Origin: a virus
Strand: one strand, 5' to 3'
DNA: 41,654 nucleotides
IMG/VR virus record: IMGVR_UViG_3300043570_001331
Location: 1 to 41,654 of that record
Shown here: one piece after another, positions 25,178 through 32,677 of the stretch
Layout: each line of letters opens with the position of its first letter
Position numbering within the stretch: the first letter of the stretch is position 1
Notes under the pieces: model-generated
Databases searched by the model: none
Seen by the model: the letters and a program-made list of their open reading frames with translations, nothing else
What the model was told of the DNA's origin: nothing
Program-made: the position numbers and the translations under genes

Positions 25178-26217
25178 ACTAATTGGTTTTCAAACAAAAT
25201 GTTTGCTTGTTGAGTATTATCCGTTTTTGTAATTTCTATTCTTAAAACATCATTTGTTGTTATTTGAATTACTTGAATATCACTACCATAGTAATCACCA
25301 TTAATATACACATCAAAGGTGTTAACATTATCCAATGACACAACATTCATATTGGCGGTATAATCAATTACGTCTGTTAATATTGTATTACCCGAAACAA
25401 ATAGATAGTTATTCTCAAACTCGTTAGGATTTTCAGGATATTTTTTTCTTACTTGTTTTCTTGTTGTTGTATCTATCTCAATTAATTGAGTAATTCTTTG
25501 GATGGCGGGTTTAACCTCAAACTCATCTTCATCAATTAGATATCCTAACATTGTAAAATCATAATTCTGAACGTAATATTTTCTTGCCTCCATTGTCATT
25601 TGAGATTCATCGGAAACATTGTCCATTACAATTGGAACATATTGACCTTTAATAAAAGTATATGCTTGTCTTGATGAGAATTTTTGCATAACAATCTTAT
25701 TTAATTGATTGAGCTCTCTCATTCTATTACAAATGATTTTCACACTATATTTTATATCAACAGGAACTGGTTGTGGAATTGTGTAGATGTCCATACCCTG
25801 TTCATTTCCGTTCCAAGTAGGAACCGATGCATAATAAAATTGTTTTCTATTTGGTATTGTATATTGAAGTGATGGGTTTGTACCATATTTAACTTCAGGA
25901 CTTCTAACAACTGTGATAAATGGCGGGGATGGATTATAATCCAAGTCCACAAATTTCCATGATTCTAAATATTGTGACCAGTTCTGAGTTGTAATAATAA
26001 TATCCAACATTGGAACTATTTTTCCTGCGGTCACAACTTCTAATTCAGTTTTAACAAAATCTAGCATACCCCTATCCAAATCGGCATGTAATACTGACTT
26101 AGGTAGATATGTTCCATCTTCCCTAATATAGTCCAAAAGTTGTTCTCTACGAGCAGACAATTCTTTTCTTGGAACTAATGGTAATGTTTTTTTAACTATT
26201 GTTTTTGGTAATGCCAT
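25174..26217 (-). CDS. 15: Tail completion / sheath terminator protein, gp15-like
   Basis: A 347-residue protein. The middle has PFITVVRSPEVKYG, YTIPNRKQFYYASVPTWNGNEQG, VPVDIKYSVKIICNRMRELNQL, then FIKGQYVPIVMDNVSDES and DFTMLGYLIDEDEFEVKPAI. The order of strands and helices parallels the T4 gp15 layout (potentially 'SPIKMIYELSIFTRY...' and 'SLTFEVNGWMYPP' equivalents), a protein that caps the tail and joins it to the neck. The C-terminal ~80 residues form an extra small beta domain. It is the last gene of the neck operon, with the sheath gene next along the strand as in T4. The assignment rests on pattern and order. Confidence 0.6.
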   Translation of the reverse strand: MALPKTIVKKTLPLVPRKELSARREQLLDYIREDGTYLPKSVLHADLDRGMLDFVKTELEVVTAGKIVPMLDIIITTQNWSQYLESWKFVDLDYNPSPPFITVVRSPEVKYGTNPSLQYTIPNRKQFYYASVPTWNGNEQGMDIYTIPQPVPVDIKYSVKIICNRMRELNQLNKIVMQKFSSRQAYTFIKGQYVPIVMDNVSDESQMTMEARKYYVQNYDFTMLGYLIDEDEFEVKPAIQRITQLIEIDTTTRKQVRKKYPENPNEFENNYLFVSGNTILTDVIDYTANMNVVSLDNVNTFDVYINGDYYGSDIQVIQITTNDVLRIEITKTDNTQQANILFENQLV

Positions 26218-26221
26218 TATC

Positions 26222-26584
26222 TTATTCTATTAGAAATACTTTATCTTTTAAGTTAATCATATCAATTTCTTTGGCATGAAAAACAGGTTCTCCGTTATTT
26301 TTAAATACGAATGAATCGTATTTGTAAGGGTCGTAAGTTATAATTTCATTTGAAGATGGTGTTGGAATGTCTTTAGAATAACGTTCAGAGTATTCTATTA
26401 ATTCTCCAATGACAAATGCGTGAACGTTTTTTCTCTTTTCACTTCTAACTTTTTCTTTTCCGCCTTGTCTAACTCTAAACTCAACGTCTTTTAGTTTAAC
26501 ATAATCGGCATACATAATCACTTTACTGTTATGTGTAACAGAAAAGGTATGTTTGTTTAAATTATAATATACTTTTACTTTCAT
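26222..26584 (-). CDS. Conserved phage-type hypothetical protein in neck operon
   Basis: A protein of 120 residues, not assigned to a function. It starts VKVYYNLNKHTFSVTHNSKVIMYADYVKLKDVEFRV, a beta-sheet of four or five strands, then a basic stretch (GGKEKVRSEKRKNVHAFVIG) and a C-terminal part with ITYDPYKYDSFVFKNNGEPV. It lies one base from the next gene upstream and four bases before the gp15-like gene, so it is translated with the neck/tail-completion set. Confidence 0.7.
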   Translation of the reverse strand: MKVKVYYNLNKHTFSVTHNSKVIMYADYVKLKDVEFRVRQGGKEKVRSEKRKNVHAFVIGELIEYSERYSKDIPTPSSNEIITYDPYKYDSFVFKNNGEPVFHAKEIDMINLKDKVFLIE

Positions 26585-26983
26585 TTATCTATCTACTTTT
26601 GTCCATGTTTTAACATAAACTGAAACATCTAATGGAACTCCGTATCTTGTTATATCAACATTAAATACGTCTCTTAAGTACATTATAATATTACGTCTAA
26701 TAATATTTTCATTATCTTTGGGTATTTGATTGAAATAAAATACCAATTCAATATTATCTATTGAAAAATTTTCCATACCATAATGGACGGAACCATCTTT
26801 ATTTACCTCAATCTTATGAAGGTCATTTTTATAAGTTGATTCAAAAAAATTAACTATTGATGGTAATAATTTTTCAATCTTTTTCTTATTAGATTTAATT
26901 TCTTCAATTATATCTTCTGTAGAATCTTCTTCTTTCCCTTTTTGTTTTTTTTCCTGTAAAACTTTACGAATTAAATCTCTCAT
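26585..26983 (-). CDS. Hypothetical protein in neck operon
   Basis: A 132-residue protein with an N-terminal charged helix (RDLIRKVLQEKKQKGKEEDS) and a second helix ending LLPSIVNFF, then an alpha/beta segment (LHKIEVNKDGSVHYG, IDNIELVFYFNQIP). An upstream ATG at 27010 exists but overlaps the previous gene by 26 bases. The ATG at 26981-26983 falls one base after that gene's stop and is preferred. No family is recognised. Operon position suggests a neck or connector role. Confidence 0.62.
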   Translation of the reverse strand: MRDLIRKVLQEKKQKGKEEDSTEDIIEEIKSNKKKIEKLLPSIVNFFESTYKNDLHKIEVNKDGSVHYGMENFSIDNIELVFYFNQIPKDNENIIRRNIIMYLRDVFNVDITRYGVPLDVSVYVKTWTKVDR

Positions 26984-26984
26984 A

Positions 26985-27497
26985 TTATAATCCTCTAAAT
27001 TCGTTTTCACTTACGTAAGTTGCAACAATTGTTCTATAGAATGGTTTGTAACCAGCATAGGTATGTTTGTTATCGGACCTCACATATCCGTCATCACTAA
27101 CCGCATAATATCTAACTCTGTCCTCAGATTCATAATAACCAAGATAATCACCCATAAATATTTCAACACCCAATTCATCAAGTTGTTTTTGATAAAGTGA
27201 AAATCTCATATTACCTGGCTCTTGTTGTTCAACTTTAGAATTACCCAAAAATTTATTGGTTGGAGCCATAACTTGGACAAGTCCTTTTAATTCTACGGGT
27301 GCCAAGAATTGTATTCCGTCTTCTAAAACCTCACCATAAACTGCATCGGTTTTTGTTTTATATCTATCAATACGATATAATATAACGGTGAAATTCATAT
27401 CACCCTCTAACCATTCTTCACCCATTCCGATGTCTAAATTGTAATCTTCAGCTCCGAAGAACTTACCTAATCTTGTAATTGGAACTAATTTTTGCAT
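26985..27497 (-). CDS. Putative neck / head-tail connector protein
   Basis: A 170-residue protein containing ITRLGKFFGAEDYNLDIG, DMNFTVILYRIDRYKTKTD, VYGEVLEDGIQFLAPVELKG, QQEPGNMRFSLYQKQLDELGVEIFMGDYLGYYE and DNKHTYAGYKPFYRTIV. It is strongly beta with conserved-looking aromatic positions, as in small virion connector proteins. In T4 order, genes 13/14 (neck) precede gene 15, and this gene sits in that place, so a gp14-like function is an inference from order. No catalytic motif or membrane segment was seen. Confidence 0.55.
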   Translation of the reverse strand: MQKLVPITRLGKFFGAEDYNLDIGMGEEWLEGDMNFTVILYRIDRYKTKTDAVYGEVLEDGIQFLAPVELKGLVQVMAPTNKFLGNSKVEQQEPGNMRFSLYQKQLDELGVEIFMGDYLGYYESEDRVRYYAVSDDGYVRSDNKHTYAGYKPFYRTIVATYVSENEFRGL

Positions 27498-27498
27498 A

Positions 27499-27807
27499 TT
27501 ACTTTTCTTTTTGTTTATTATAGTATGATTCAGATGATATACCTGTCGAATTAATTATCACATCAGCATTAAAATAACTTTTAATTGAGTATCTAATCTC
27601 ATTATTCCATTTCAACCTATTATCTATAGTAGATGTATTTAGATAAATGCTATCATCAGGAACAATATATTTTATGTCCATATAAAATTCATCTTCTCTA
27701 ATTCCCAACGGGGTTAAACGAAACTTAATGTCTAAAACCCCCTTAGGTTTAATCACACTAGTAAATTTATTAATTGCGTTGGTTAATTCTTCTTCCGACA
27801 TATTCAT
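27499..27807 (-). CDS. Hypothetical protein heading the neck/tail-completion operon
   Basis: A protein of 102 residues; 100 if the second ATG (27801) is used, which would place the TATTTATC motif 11 bases upstream, the commonest spacing in this window. It has an N-terminal helix (EEELTNAINKFTSVI), then beta strands (VLDIKFRLTPLG, FYMDIKYIVPDD), then a helix (WNNEIRYSIKSYF). No recognised family. It ends one base before the connector-like gene, so it is likely co-transcribed and coupled. Confidence 0.62.
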   Translation of the reverse strand: MNMSEEELTNAINKFTSVIKPKGVLDIKFRLTPLGIREDEFYMDIKYIVPDDSIYLNTSTIDNRLKWNNEIRYSIKSYFNADVIINSTGISSESYYNKQKEK

Positions 27808-27810
27808 ATA

Positions 27811-27841
27811 TTGATAAATACTTTATTTTTACTTATATTTA
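27811..27841 (+). promoter_or_regulatory. Host-like promoter for SNF2 helicase gene (TTG-N20-TATATTTA)
   Basis: On the plus strand TTG (27811-27813) is followed by 20 bases and TATATTTA (27834-27841), 22 bases before the helicase ATG. It resembles the Bacteroidota -33 TTTG / -7 TAnnTTTG arrangement, with A replacing the last G. Confidence 0.4.
27813..27820 (-). promoter_or_regulatory. TATTTATC promoter-like motif for neck operon
   Basis: The minus strand reads AAAGTATTTATCAATAT, 5 bases before the first ATG and 11 before the second ATG of the first operon gene. It is divergent from the helicase promoter. Confidence 0.45.
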
Positions 27842-27863
27842 AAGCAAACTTTTATTAAAAAGA

Positions 27864-29615
27864 ATGGAGATAAGTTTAGAGTCAAGAGCAATGATAATTC
27901 TTGAAACTTACGAGGGTGGTAATAACCATATTTTGGAGTTAAAACGTAAATCACAGATTAACAAAAAATTCTACCCAACAAGAAGTCAATCAGAATATAT
28001 TATATCGTTCCACGATAAGCAACCAAAGGTTGCAAGAAAGTGGGTAATCCTTGATGCCTACTTCGCTCAGAAATTAGCTGACGATAAATTATACACCGAA
28101 ATACCCGATAAGATTTGGGTTGAAAAACTTTTGGCGGATAAAGAAAAGGCTTACCATATTTGGGGTAAAGTTTTTGACACAGAAGAATTACACGATTTTT
28201 GGTTACCAAAAGCGGCAATCATTAAAGACAACTCAGTCAAAGATGTTGTAATTGATTATTCGAAATATTCTAATCGTCCCCCACTTGAACATCAAAAAGA
28301 AGCAATCCAAAAATTAGTAGAAAACAAAAAGTTCATCTTGGCAGATGATATGGGATTGGGTAAAACCACATCTACGATTATTGCAGCATTAGAGACAGGA
28401 GCTAAAAAAGTTTTAATCATTTGTCCTGCAACTTTAAAGATTAATTGGAAACGTGAGATTGAAAACTATTCGGACAAACCAATCTACATTGCTGAAGGTA
28501 AAAATTTTAACACCGATGCTGATTTTGTCATTACAAACTACGATATCATTAAAAACTTCCACGACCCTAAAAAGAAAGATGATTCACAAATTCTTTTATC
28601 TAAATTTGATTTAGTTATTGTTGATGAAGCACACTATATTAAGAACGCTACAGCTCAAAGAACAAAACTAATCAACGACATTGTTAAGAATATTGATAGG
28701 ATTTGGTTGTTAACTGGTACACCAATGACATCAAGACCAATAGATTATTTTAACTTGTTAAGTATTATTGATTCTCCCGTCGCCCGTAATTGGATGGCTT
28801 ACGCAATTAGATATTGTCAAGGGTATCAATTTAATGTTGGTGGAAGAAAAATTTGGAATGTCACAGGAGCGTCAAACTTAGAAGAATTGAGAGACCGAAC
28901 TTTAGGTTTAACATTAAGAAGATTAAAAGAAAATGTCCTTGATTTACCTGACAAGATAATCACACCCGTTTACTTAAGATTAAAGTCAAAAGAGTATGAA
29001 GAAGTTATGGGTGAGTACTACGATTGGTATGACAAAAACCCTGAAGAGTCAAAATCGTTAACAGTCCAATTTTCAAAATTAACTAAAGTTAGACAAATAA
29101 TTGCCGATGAAAAAATTACTCAAACAATTGAACTTGCCGAAAACATATTAGAACAAGATAAGAAAGTTATTATTTTTTGTAATTTTACCGATTCATTAAA
29201 TAAGATTGCCGAACATTTTGGAAAAGCGGCGGTTAAGCTAAATGGAGCGATGTCAAAACCTGAAAAACAATATTCTGTTGACCAATTCCAAGAGAACCCA
29301 AAGATTAAAGTTTTTGTTGGAAACATTAAAGCAGCTGGTGTCGGGATTACATTAACGGCAGCAGAAGCGGTTATTATGAACGACTTATCATTTTTACCTT
29401 CGGACCATGCACAGTCAGAAGATAGGGCATATCGTTACGGTCAAAAAAATAATGTTTTGGTTTATTATCCAATATTTGAAAACACAATTGAAGGTATTAT
29501 CTACGACATCCTAAACAACAAAAAACAAGTTATTGCAACAGTGATGGGAGACAACTTAAACCCCGCAGATGCCGCAGAAGAAATTCTACAAAGAATTAAT
29601 AAGTTGAGACATTAA
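27864..29615 (+). CDS. SNF2/UvsW-type superfamily 2 DNA helicase
   Basis: A 583-residue SF2 ATPase. Motif I is DDMGLGKT (residues 161-168), Ia is VLIICPATLKINWKRE, II is LVIVDEAHYIKN, and III is LTGTPMTSRPIDY. The C-terminal RecA lobe has KVIIFCNFTDSL (motif IV), VFVGNIKAAGVGITLTAA (V) and SEDRAYRYGQ (VI). This is the Snf2 type closest to SMARCAL1-like annealing helicases, and it probably fills the niche of T4 UvsW (branch migration and R-loop removal). The N-terminal ~140 residues are a distinct small domain. It is the first of a plus-strand group and is divergent from the neck operon. Confidence 0.9.
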   Translation: MEISLESRAMIILETYEGGNNHILELKRKSQINKKFYPTRSQSEYIISFHDKQPKVARKWVILDAYFAQKLADDKLYTEIPDKIWVEKLLADKEKAYHIWGKVFDTEELHDFWLPKAAIIKDNSVKDVVIDYSKYSNRPPLEHQKEAIQKLVENKKFILADDMGLGKTTSTIIAALETGAKKVLIICPATLKINWKREIENYSDKPIYIAEGKNFNTDADFVITNYDIIKNFHDPKKKDDSQILLSKFDLVIVDEAHYIKNATAQRTKLINDIVKNIDRIWLLTGTPMTSRPIDYFNLLSIIDSPVARNWMAYAIRYCQGYQFNVGGRKIWNVTGASNLEELRDRTLGLTLRRLKENVLDLPDKIITPVYLRLKSKEYEEVMGEYYDWYDKNPEESKSLTVQFSKLTKVRQIIADEKITQTIELAENILEQDKKVIIFCNFTDSLNKIAEHFGKAAVKLNGAMSKPEKQYSVDQFQENPKIKVFVGNIKAAGVGITLTAAEAVIMNDLSFLPSDHAQSEDRAYRYGQKNNVLVYYPIFENTIEGIIYDILNNKKQVIATVMGDNLNPADAAEEILQRINKLRH

Positions 29616-29623
29616 TCAACAAC

Positions 29624-29650
29624 GGATTATTTATATACAACTGATAATCC
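29624..29650 (+). repeat. Inverted repeat surrounding the SOD-fusion promoter motif
   Basis: GGATTAT (29624-29630) and ATAATCC (29644-29650) form a perfect 7-bp inverted repeat with a 13-base spacer that includes the TATTTATA motif. No U-run follows. It could be an operator or a 5' leader hairpin. Confidence 0.45.
29628..29635 (+). promoter_or_regulatory. TATTTATA promoter-like motif before SOD fusion gene
   Basis: The plus strand reads GGATTATTTATATAC, 21 bases before the ATG at 29657. Confidence 0.5.
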
Positions 29651-29656
29651 AGAATA

Positions 29657-31195
29657 ATGAAAAAAACACAAGAAAAAATTCAACAACTTGAAAAACAAAT
29701 TCTCACAGAACAAGCGAATCAAGAGAAAGAGTTGTTGATTACAGAAATGAAAAGAATTGGAATAGAGAAATTACCTTATTCCTACGCAGCCCTCAAACAA
29801 TTTATTAATGCAGAGACAATGGACATCCATTATAATATGCATTATAAAGGTTATGTTAAAAAACTAAATGACGCTTTAGCAAAGAAAAAATACGGGGATT
29901 TAGATTTAGAAAAAATAATTAAAACCATTGGTCGTTTTGATAAAACAATAAGAAACAACGCGGGTGGAGCGTTTAATCACGCATTGTTTTGGAATATGTT
30001 AACACCAACACCAAAAAAATTGGAGGGTGACCTTTACAAGAAGATTACAAAACAATGGGGAACTTTCTCAGGGTTTAAAAAAGAATTTGAAAAGATTGCA
30101 AAAGACAGATTTGGTTCAGGTTGGGTATGGTTAGTTTTAACTGCAAAAAATACACTTAAAATTATGTCAACTCCAAACCAAGATAATCCGTTGATGAATG
30201 TTATTCAAGGCGGTGGATTTCCGTTATTAGGTTTGGACTTATGGGAACATGCTTATTATTTGAAGTATCGAAATAAAAGAGACGAATACATTAAAAACTT
30301 TTGGAAAGTTGTTAATTGGGATTTTGTTAGTAAGATGTATGAAATGAAAACTGAAACAAAATTAAATGAATCGGTTAATCTACAGAATATTATCACCGAA
30401 TCCACACACGTTAGATTTTGTGATGCTCAAGAAGTGAAAGCATATAAGGACTTAATTAATGATTCAAAAACAAAAAAAATATATCAAGAGGGTATTACCA
30501 AGGTCTTAAGAAAAGTTTTTAATCAATTTTGGGTTGAGGGTAATTCAAAAGAAATGTCAGGTTTCTATGGTGTGGAAACAAGAGAAGGTAGGTCTGTATT
30601 AAATAATCTTAATACAAACTTTAATACATTTTGTCTATTAGTTAGGGCGGTTAATAAAGAAATTATGAGAATTAATAGACCCGAAAAAATCTTTAAATTT
30701 TATGATAAAGAAAAAAGAACGGCTAAAGAAGTTAATAGATTTATAACTGCATTAGATTTTTTCAGTAAAGAAATTTTTACAAAAAGGAATGACGATTTTA
30801 TTAACATCATTAAAGTACTTAAGAAATTATGGGATAGAGGTCAAAAATCTGAAGATGATGTTTATGTTAAAATTGAAGAATACTTTAAAGGAAATGCCAA
30901 AGTAACTAAGATTGGTGGTCACGGACAAAAAGAAGACGCATTAAAGGGTATAGATTTGATTGTTAATTTGGGGGGTATTCTACATACATCTCAAGTTAAA
31001 CCATTCTCAAGTTTTGTAAAAACAGAAGAAATTATTGAAATGTTGGATACAGGAAACGTTAAACACTATAGTGTTGATTGGTTAATATTCATCAACCCAA
31101 AGACAAATAATGTTATGATTTTTGAAAACAAACCTATTAGTGAAAAAAACCAATACGTTTTTAAACTTGAATCGTTATTATACGAAATAAAATAA
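29657..31195 (+). CDS. Fe/Mn superoxide dismutase fused to putative PD-(D/E)XK nuclease domain
   Basis: A 512-residue two-domain protein. Residues 1-33 are a charged helix. Residues ~38-230 are a complete Fe/Mn superoxide dismutase with all four metal ligands: H58 (TMDIHYNMHY), H108 (NNAGGAFNHALFW), D194 and H198 (LGLDLWEHAYYL). NQD at 174-176 resembles the second-shell Gln of Mn-type enzymes. Residues ~240-512 are unrelated to SOD. The last ~110 have helix VYVKIEEYFKG, then GHGQKEDALKGIDLIV and ILHTSQVKPF, with D433 and Q446-x-K448 in the spacing of Mrr-like PD-(D/E)XK nucleases, followed by a VDWLIFINP strand. The SOD would remove superoxide; the nuclease call is inference. It lies between the helicase and a connector-like gene. 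Confidence 0.85.
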   Translation: MKKTQEKIQQLEKQILTEQANQEKELLITEMKRIGIEKLPYSYAALKQFINAETMDIHYNMHYKGYVKKLNDALAKKKYGDLDLEKIIKTIGRFDKTIRNNAGGAFNHALFWNMLTPTPKKLEGDLYKKITKQWGTFSGFKKEFEKIAKDRFGSGWVWLVLTAKNTLKIMSTPNQDNPLMNVIQGGGFPLLGLDLWEHAYYLKYRNKRDEYIKNFWKVVNWDFVSKMYEMKTETKLNESVNLQNIITESTHVRFCDAQEVKAYKDLINDSKTKKIYQEGITKVLRKVFNQFWVEGNSKEMSGFYGVETREGRSVLNNLNTNFNTFCLLVRAVNKEIMRINRPEKIFKFYDKEKRTAKEVNRFITALDFFSKEIFTKRNDDFINIIKVLKKLWDRGQKSEDDVYVKIEEYFKGNAKVTKIGGHGQKEDALKGIDLIVNLGGILHTSQVKPFSSFVKTEEIIEMLDTGNVKHYSVDWLIFINPKTNNVMIFENKPISEKNQYVFKLESLLYEIK

Positions 31196-31201
31196 TCAAT
31201 A

Positions 31202-31209
31202 TATTTATT
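31202..31209 (+). promoter_or_regulatory. TATTTATT promoter-like motif
   Basis: The plus strand reads CAATATATTTATTAG, only four bases before the ATG at 31214, so any transcript from it would be nearly leaderless. Confidence 0.4.
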
Positions 31210-31213
31210 AGAT

Positions 31214-32338
31214 ATGCCAGTTATTCCAGAACCTGAAAGAAGTAAAATTTATACAAGGATTAAACACCTGTTAGGTGCTCCTTTAAGAAGTGTTGAAATT
31301 GAAGATGAAATGATGGATTCTTTGATGGAACTCTCTATTCAAGATTATGAACAATATGTTTTAAATTGGTTGATTGATAGTCAATGGGTTAACTTAGTTA
31401 ACTTAAATATGACTGAAAAATCTGTTGCCAATGCGTTAATTACAAGAACAATGGATTTTGAGCAACAATTTGCATACTCATATTCTAAAATTGTTGGACT
31501 TCAAGCTCAAGGTCCTTGGGTGTTAAAAAAAGATTATATCATTCTTGAACAAAACAAACAAAACTATGAAATCCCTGCAGGGCGTGACATCAATGAGGTG
31601 TTATGGTTTAGTAATCAACCTTTTACCGCATTTGGTATAGGCGGATTCGGTGGTATGGGTGGTGGAGCAGGTTTAGGGGCAAGTGAAGCAGGTTTCGCCC
31701 AAATGGGTAATCAAGGTTCTTATTTTATGATGTCAGGTTTTGACTATCTAATAAGAATGCAAGAAGCAAACATTTTAAATAGAATTCTTGGTGGTTCCTT
31801 AACTTATAGAATAACTGCATTACCTGATGGTAAAAAAGATTTACAACTTTATAACGCACCTGGTAGTCGTTTTAGTTGGAGTAATTATAATTCATATGTT
31901 GGTAAAGCGGTTTGGTATTGGTATTACGAAACAACTCCTGATAGTAGGGCAGACTGTTTAAAAAATAATCCTGATGTTATTAAATTACCATCGGATGTTC
32001 CGTTAGAAGAACTTACTTGGTCGGATTTAAATGTACCAGGACAACAATGGGTAAGAAGATGGTTCACAGCGTATGTAAAAGAAACATTAGCAAGAGTAAG
32101 AGGTAAGTATAGTGGTAATTTAAAGACACCAGACTCTGAGCTTACAATGGACTATACAAGTTTATTAACTGAAGCTAAAGATGAAAAGACAAAATTAATG
32201 GAAGAACTTACAGGTGCTGAAGGTTGGTTAACAAGATTAAGACCTGAAAAAGTTATGGAAAGAGAAGCATTACTTGCAGAGAATTTGAACAAACAAATGA
32301 AGTTCAGAGCAATGCCTCGTCAAATATACGTAATATAA
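31214..32338 (+). CDS. Connector/neck-like virion protein
   Basis: A 374-residue protein, probably structural. The N-terminus (ERSKIYTRIKHLLGAPLRSVEIEDEMM) and helix IQDYEQYVLNWLI are followed by a Gly-rich loop at about residues 140-160 (GIGGFGGMGGGAGLGA). The C-terminal half has LTWSDLNVPGQQWVRRWFTAYVKETLARVRGKYSG and a conserved-looking LLTEAKDEKTKLMEELTG helix. This C-terminal pattern (WVRRYALA..K..LGRVRxKY, then a long helix) is frequent in head-tail connector or neck proteins of large phages. No enzyme motif is seen. The next gene starts four bases after its stop. Specific identity (gp13/gp14-like) is uncertain. Confidence 0.55.
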   Translation: MPVIPEPERSKIYTRIKHLLGAPLRSVEIEDEMMDSLMELSIQDYEQYVLNWLIDSQWVNLVNLNMTEKSVANALITRTMDFEQQFAYSYSKIVGLQAQGPWVLKKDYIILEQNKQNYEIPAGRDINEVLWFSNQPFTAFGIGGFGGMGGGAGLGASEAGFAQMGNQGSYFMMSGFDYLIRMQEANILNRILGGSLTYRITALPDGKKDLQLYNAPGSRFSWSNYNSYVGKAVWYWYYETTPDSRADCLKNNPDVIKLPSDVPLEELTWSDLNVPGQQWVRRWFTAYVKETLARVRGKYSGNLKTPDSELTMDYTSLLTEAKDEKTKLMEELTGAEGWLTRLRPEKVMEREALLAENLNKQMKFRAMPRQIYVI

Positions 32339-32341
32339 TAT

Positions 32342-32677
32342 ATGTCAATAATAAGAACAGTACCCTCAACAAGGTTAATTAACGGACAAATATTGGAAAC
32401 ATCTGAAATGGCAATCATTTCAGAAACAGAATACAAAACAAATGGTGAAGATTGTATCATTGTAAGAAATGTATTAAAATCCACCATTACTTTAAATTCA
32501 CATACTACTGACCATATTGTAATAAAATCAATGACTAATGTCACAATAAAACCTGATATTGGTAAAATCGACGAAGACTATGATGAAATCGTTGCGGATA
32601 GATACACTTGTATTGAATTTAGATTTTGTGCTGGTAATTGGTATGTAATATCATCAGACGGTCTCAAGAACGCCTAA
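32342..32677 (+). CDS. Small beta-rich phage protein
   Basis: A protein of 111 residues. Repeated short strands (STITLNSHTTDHIVIKSMTN, then VTIKPDIGKIDEDYDEI, then CIEFRFCAGNWYVISSDG) suggest a small beta-sandwich or beta-helix, like head-decoration or tail-fibre tip modules; the ending 'GNWYVISSDGLK' is typical of such modules. It is translated four bases after the connector-like gene and probably belongs to the virion. Its last 24 bases overlap the 3' end of the DNA polymerase gene on the opposite strand. Confidence 0.6.
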   Translation: MSIIRTVPSTRLINGQILETSEMAIISETEYKTNGEDCIIVRNVLKSTITLNSHTTDHIVIKSMTNVTIKPDIGKIDEDYDEIVADRYTCIEFRFCAGNWYVISSDGLKNA

